Assembly: GCF_020804225.1 (NCBI RefSeq)
Contig: NZ_WJBI01000001.1
Coordinates: 439,509-503,508 of the forward strand
Source: Methanosarcina sp. DH2
GTDB taxonomy: Archaea; Halobacteriota; Methanosarcinia; Methanosarcinales; Methanosarcinaceae
Length of the DNA stretch: 64,000 nt
Direction: 5' to 3'
Part shown: piece after piece, positions 62,709 to 64,000 of the stretch
Layout of the letters: each line of letters opens with the position of its first letter
How positions within the stretch are numbered: position 1 is the first letter of the stretch
The notes under the pieces: generated by a model
The model's input: the letters and a program-made list of their open reading frames with translations, nothing else
Told to the model about the DNA's origin: nothing
The model's database searches: none
Program-made: the position numbers and the translations under genes

Positions 62709-62746
62709 ATTGTTTATGTAGCTTGATGCGCTCAGGCGGTGAAAGG

Positions 62747-63076
62747 TTGACAGAAAAAATCGATATGAATGAAAGGATGGAAGCAATGGCCGGACAACTT
62801 CCGGGAGTCATGAATGCTCTTATGGGGCTTCATTCGGAAGTTATCAAGGACGGAGCTTTAAGTGCCCGGACAAAAGAGCTGATGATGGTAGGGATTGCAG
62901 TTGCCCTGCGCTGTGAGTACTGCCTCTGGAAGCATGTTCCTGAGGCTGTAAGACTGGGAGCAACCCGTGAAGAGATTCTTGAGGCTGTAAGTACAGCAAT
63001 ACTGATGGCAGGCGGGCCTGCTGTAGCTTACGGGTCAGTAGTTGTTCTCAAAATTTTGGATGAACTGGATATCTGA
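62747..63076 (+). CDS. AhpD-like carboxymuconolactone-decarboxylase-family protein
   Basis: About 109 residues from TTG 62747 (GGTGAAAGG just before); an earlier TTG 62723 and ATG 62726 are in frame but lack a ribosome site. The core CEYCLWKH (C-x2-C-x3-H) is the redox motif of AhpD-type proteins, preceded by SARTKELMMVGIAVALR and followed by AVRLGATREEILEAVSTAIL. Alkylhydroperoxidase/thiol disulfide reactivity is likely. Sits between two related zinc-finger winged-helix genes with 18-38 bp spacing, so one operon. Confidence 0.88.
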   Translation: MTEKIDMNERMEAMAGQLPGVMNALMGLHSEVIKDGALSARTKELMMVGIAVALRCEYCLWKHVPEAVRLGATREEILEAVSTAILMAGGPAVAYGSVVVLKILDELDI

Positions 63077-63094
63077 AACTCTGGAGTGATAAAG

Positions 63095-63493
63095 ATGGCA
63101 GAAGAAATAGTCAGCCCTGTTGCGTGTGCAGTCTGCGGGCGTGAACTGGCAGGGGAAGACAGTATCGAAGAAGAAGGCAAGGTTTTTTGTGAAGATTGTT
63201 ATATAGAAGGTCACCACAAAATTCAGGCATGCAATCCATGGGCGGTTCGTTCTAAAAAAATATTCAGAGAAGAAGCCGGGCTTGAAGGGACTGAAGGCTT
63301 GACTGAATTGCAAAAAGCCATTTATGAGTTCGTTGTCTCCCGGGGTGGGGCAAAAAAGGATGAAATTGCAGAAAAATTTGGCATATCCCCACTGGAAACC
63401 GAAAACCAGTTTGCTCTCCTGAGGCACTGCGAGCTTTTAAAAGGGCAAAAACGGGCAGATGGCGTATACCTTGTACCTTTTAAGGACGAATAA
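63095..63493 (+). CDS. Zinc-finger plus winged-helix protein, paralogue of 62112 gene
   Basis: 132 residues from ATG 63095. CAVCGRELAGEDSIEEEGKV...CEDCYIEGHHKI is the zinc module, then PWAVRSKKIFREEAGLEGTE and a winged helix (LTELQKAIYEFVVSRGG, LETENQFALLRHCELLK). It matches the C-terminal two thirds of the protein at 62112 almost segment by segment but lacks its N-terminal winged helix. GGAGTGATAAAG is upstream; the GTG 63086 is too close. Ends the cluster. Confidence 0.82.
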   Translation: MAEEIVSPVACAVCGRELAGEDSIEEEGKVFCEDCYIEGHHKIQACNPWAVRSKKIFREEAGLEGTEGLTELQKAIYEFVVSRGGAKKDEIAEKFGISPLETENQFALLRHCELLKGQKRADGVYLVPFKDE

Positions 63494-63751
63494 GTCTAAA
63501 TATATCTCAAAATTTATCATTAAATGTATAAATCTTTTATTTTTTCCCTTTCTAACCAGGCAGAGCCGTCTATAGGTTCTCTCCATAAGTGGAAACCTGC
63601 TCATAGCTGTATGCCTGCCCAAAACTGTTTCATTCTTGAAAACCAAATTCATATTCGAAACCCATAAATAACAACTTTTTATACGGTTAGCAGGTCTTTA
63701 TAAGGTTGATAGGTTTTTACACAATTAAAGGCTTCAGGCAAGGTGTTTCAT
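63494..63751. other. Short intergenic before the terminal gene
   Basis: 258 bp with TATA-like TTTTTATACGG at 63676-63686, 65 bp before the next ATG. No gene seen. Confidence 0.4.
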
Positions 63752-64000
63752 ATGGATAGCTCAAAACCTTACTTTAATCCAGAAATAGAGGCCATGGATA
63801 GGGGAGAACTCGACGCTCTCATTGAGGAACGGGTACGGTATACGATAAAATATGCAGCTGAAAATTCCCCTTTTTACAGGAAATGGTTTGAAAAACACGG
63901 AGTAAGCCCGGGAGATATCAAAACCCACGAGGACCTTCTTGAACTTCCTATCATATCCGGGAAAACAATCCGGGAAAACCAGCCTCCTGAGATGAAGGAT
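63752..64000 (+). CDS. Phenylacetate-CoA ligase / coenzyme F390 synthetase family, 3'-truncated
   Basis: Partial, 83 codons visible, frame open to the window edge. MDSSKPYFNPEIEAMDRGEL, IKYAAENSPFYRKWFEKHGV and EDLLELPIISGKTIREN are the N-terminal start of adenylate-forming PaaK-like enzymes; in methanogens these are often F390 synthetase-like. The reaction (AMP ligation to CoA or to F420) cannot be decided because the ATP/AMP motifs are outside the window. Confidence 0.8.
   Translation, partial: MDSSKPYFNPEIEAMDRGELDALIEERVRYTIKYAAENSPFYRKWFEKHGVSPGDIKTHEDLLELPIISGKTIRENQPPEMKD

Overview
The window reads as chromosomal DNA of a methanogenic archaeon of the genus Methanosarcina. The evidence is a methanopterin-biosynthesis enzyme (beta-RFAP synthase), an archaeal mevalonate-pathway operon (HMG-CoA synthase, thiolase, DUF35 protein), an AceP-type acetate transporter, an aIF1/SUI1 factor, an archaeal Nre repair protein with a PCNA-binding tail, a DUF1724 (FilR1-type) regulator, PGF-type C-terminal surface sorting tails, and long AT-rich intergenic regions with TATA boxes. 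The species cannot be fixed from the sequence alone. Neither a tRNA nor an rRNA gene was recognised, and no CRISPR array was seen.

Layout. 1-5.2 kb: truncated CDF metal transporter, an internally deleted TnpB (IS605/IS1341-type) element that keeps its 3' RNA end, mptG, gpmI, acetate transporter. 5.5-12.5 kb: methyltransferase, Ca2+-type P-ATPase, UbiA-like prenyltransferase, DUF1724 regulator. 13-17.4 kb: purH, flavin disulfide oxidoreductase, endonuclease III. 17.6-20.8 kb: an ECF cobalt/nickel importer (order O-Q-M-N, minus strand). 21-25.6 kb: DinB, chagasin-like protease inhibitor, a PUA/CysH-like/ferredoxin fusion. 26-29 kb: two adjacent surface beta-propeller proteins. 29.7-34.7 kb: Cas4-like protein without the nuclease acids, then regulator-mvaS-thiolase-DUF35 and a CYTH protein. 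34.9-40.6 kb: pilin, MetRS, SppA, bacterial-type SerRS. 40.9-46.1 kb: a tightly coupled four-gene carbohydrate operon (GH57-like with a lost acid residue, GH57, ACT-V4R, GH15). 47-53.4 kb: purL, small wHTH, aIF1, a Cys-rich regulator overlapping Nre, purC. 53.9-57.5 kb: overlapping AAA ATPase/MBL-hydrolase pair and class II photolyase. 57.8-64 kb: small membrane proteins, peroxiredoxin, an exported membrane protein, a T4-endonuclease-V-like glycosylase, and a three-gene set in which two related zinc-finger/winged-helix proteins flank an AhpD-like protein; a CoA-ligase-type gene runs off the end.

How the genes work together. Several groups are functionally coherent: mevalonate entry, ECF metal uptake (relevant to corrinoid or F430 supply), glycogen/alpha-glucan turnover under an ACT-V4R sensor, and DNA repair (photolyase, dimer glycosylase, Nth, DinB, Nre). 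Three purine genes (purH, purL, purC) lie apart, all on the minus strand. The least ordinary parts are the GH57 pair with an apparently inactivated partner, the zinc-finger/AhpD cluster, the inactivated Cas4 homologue, the TnpB deletion derivative, and three unrelated intergenic tandem repeats that share a 16-bp period.
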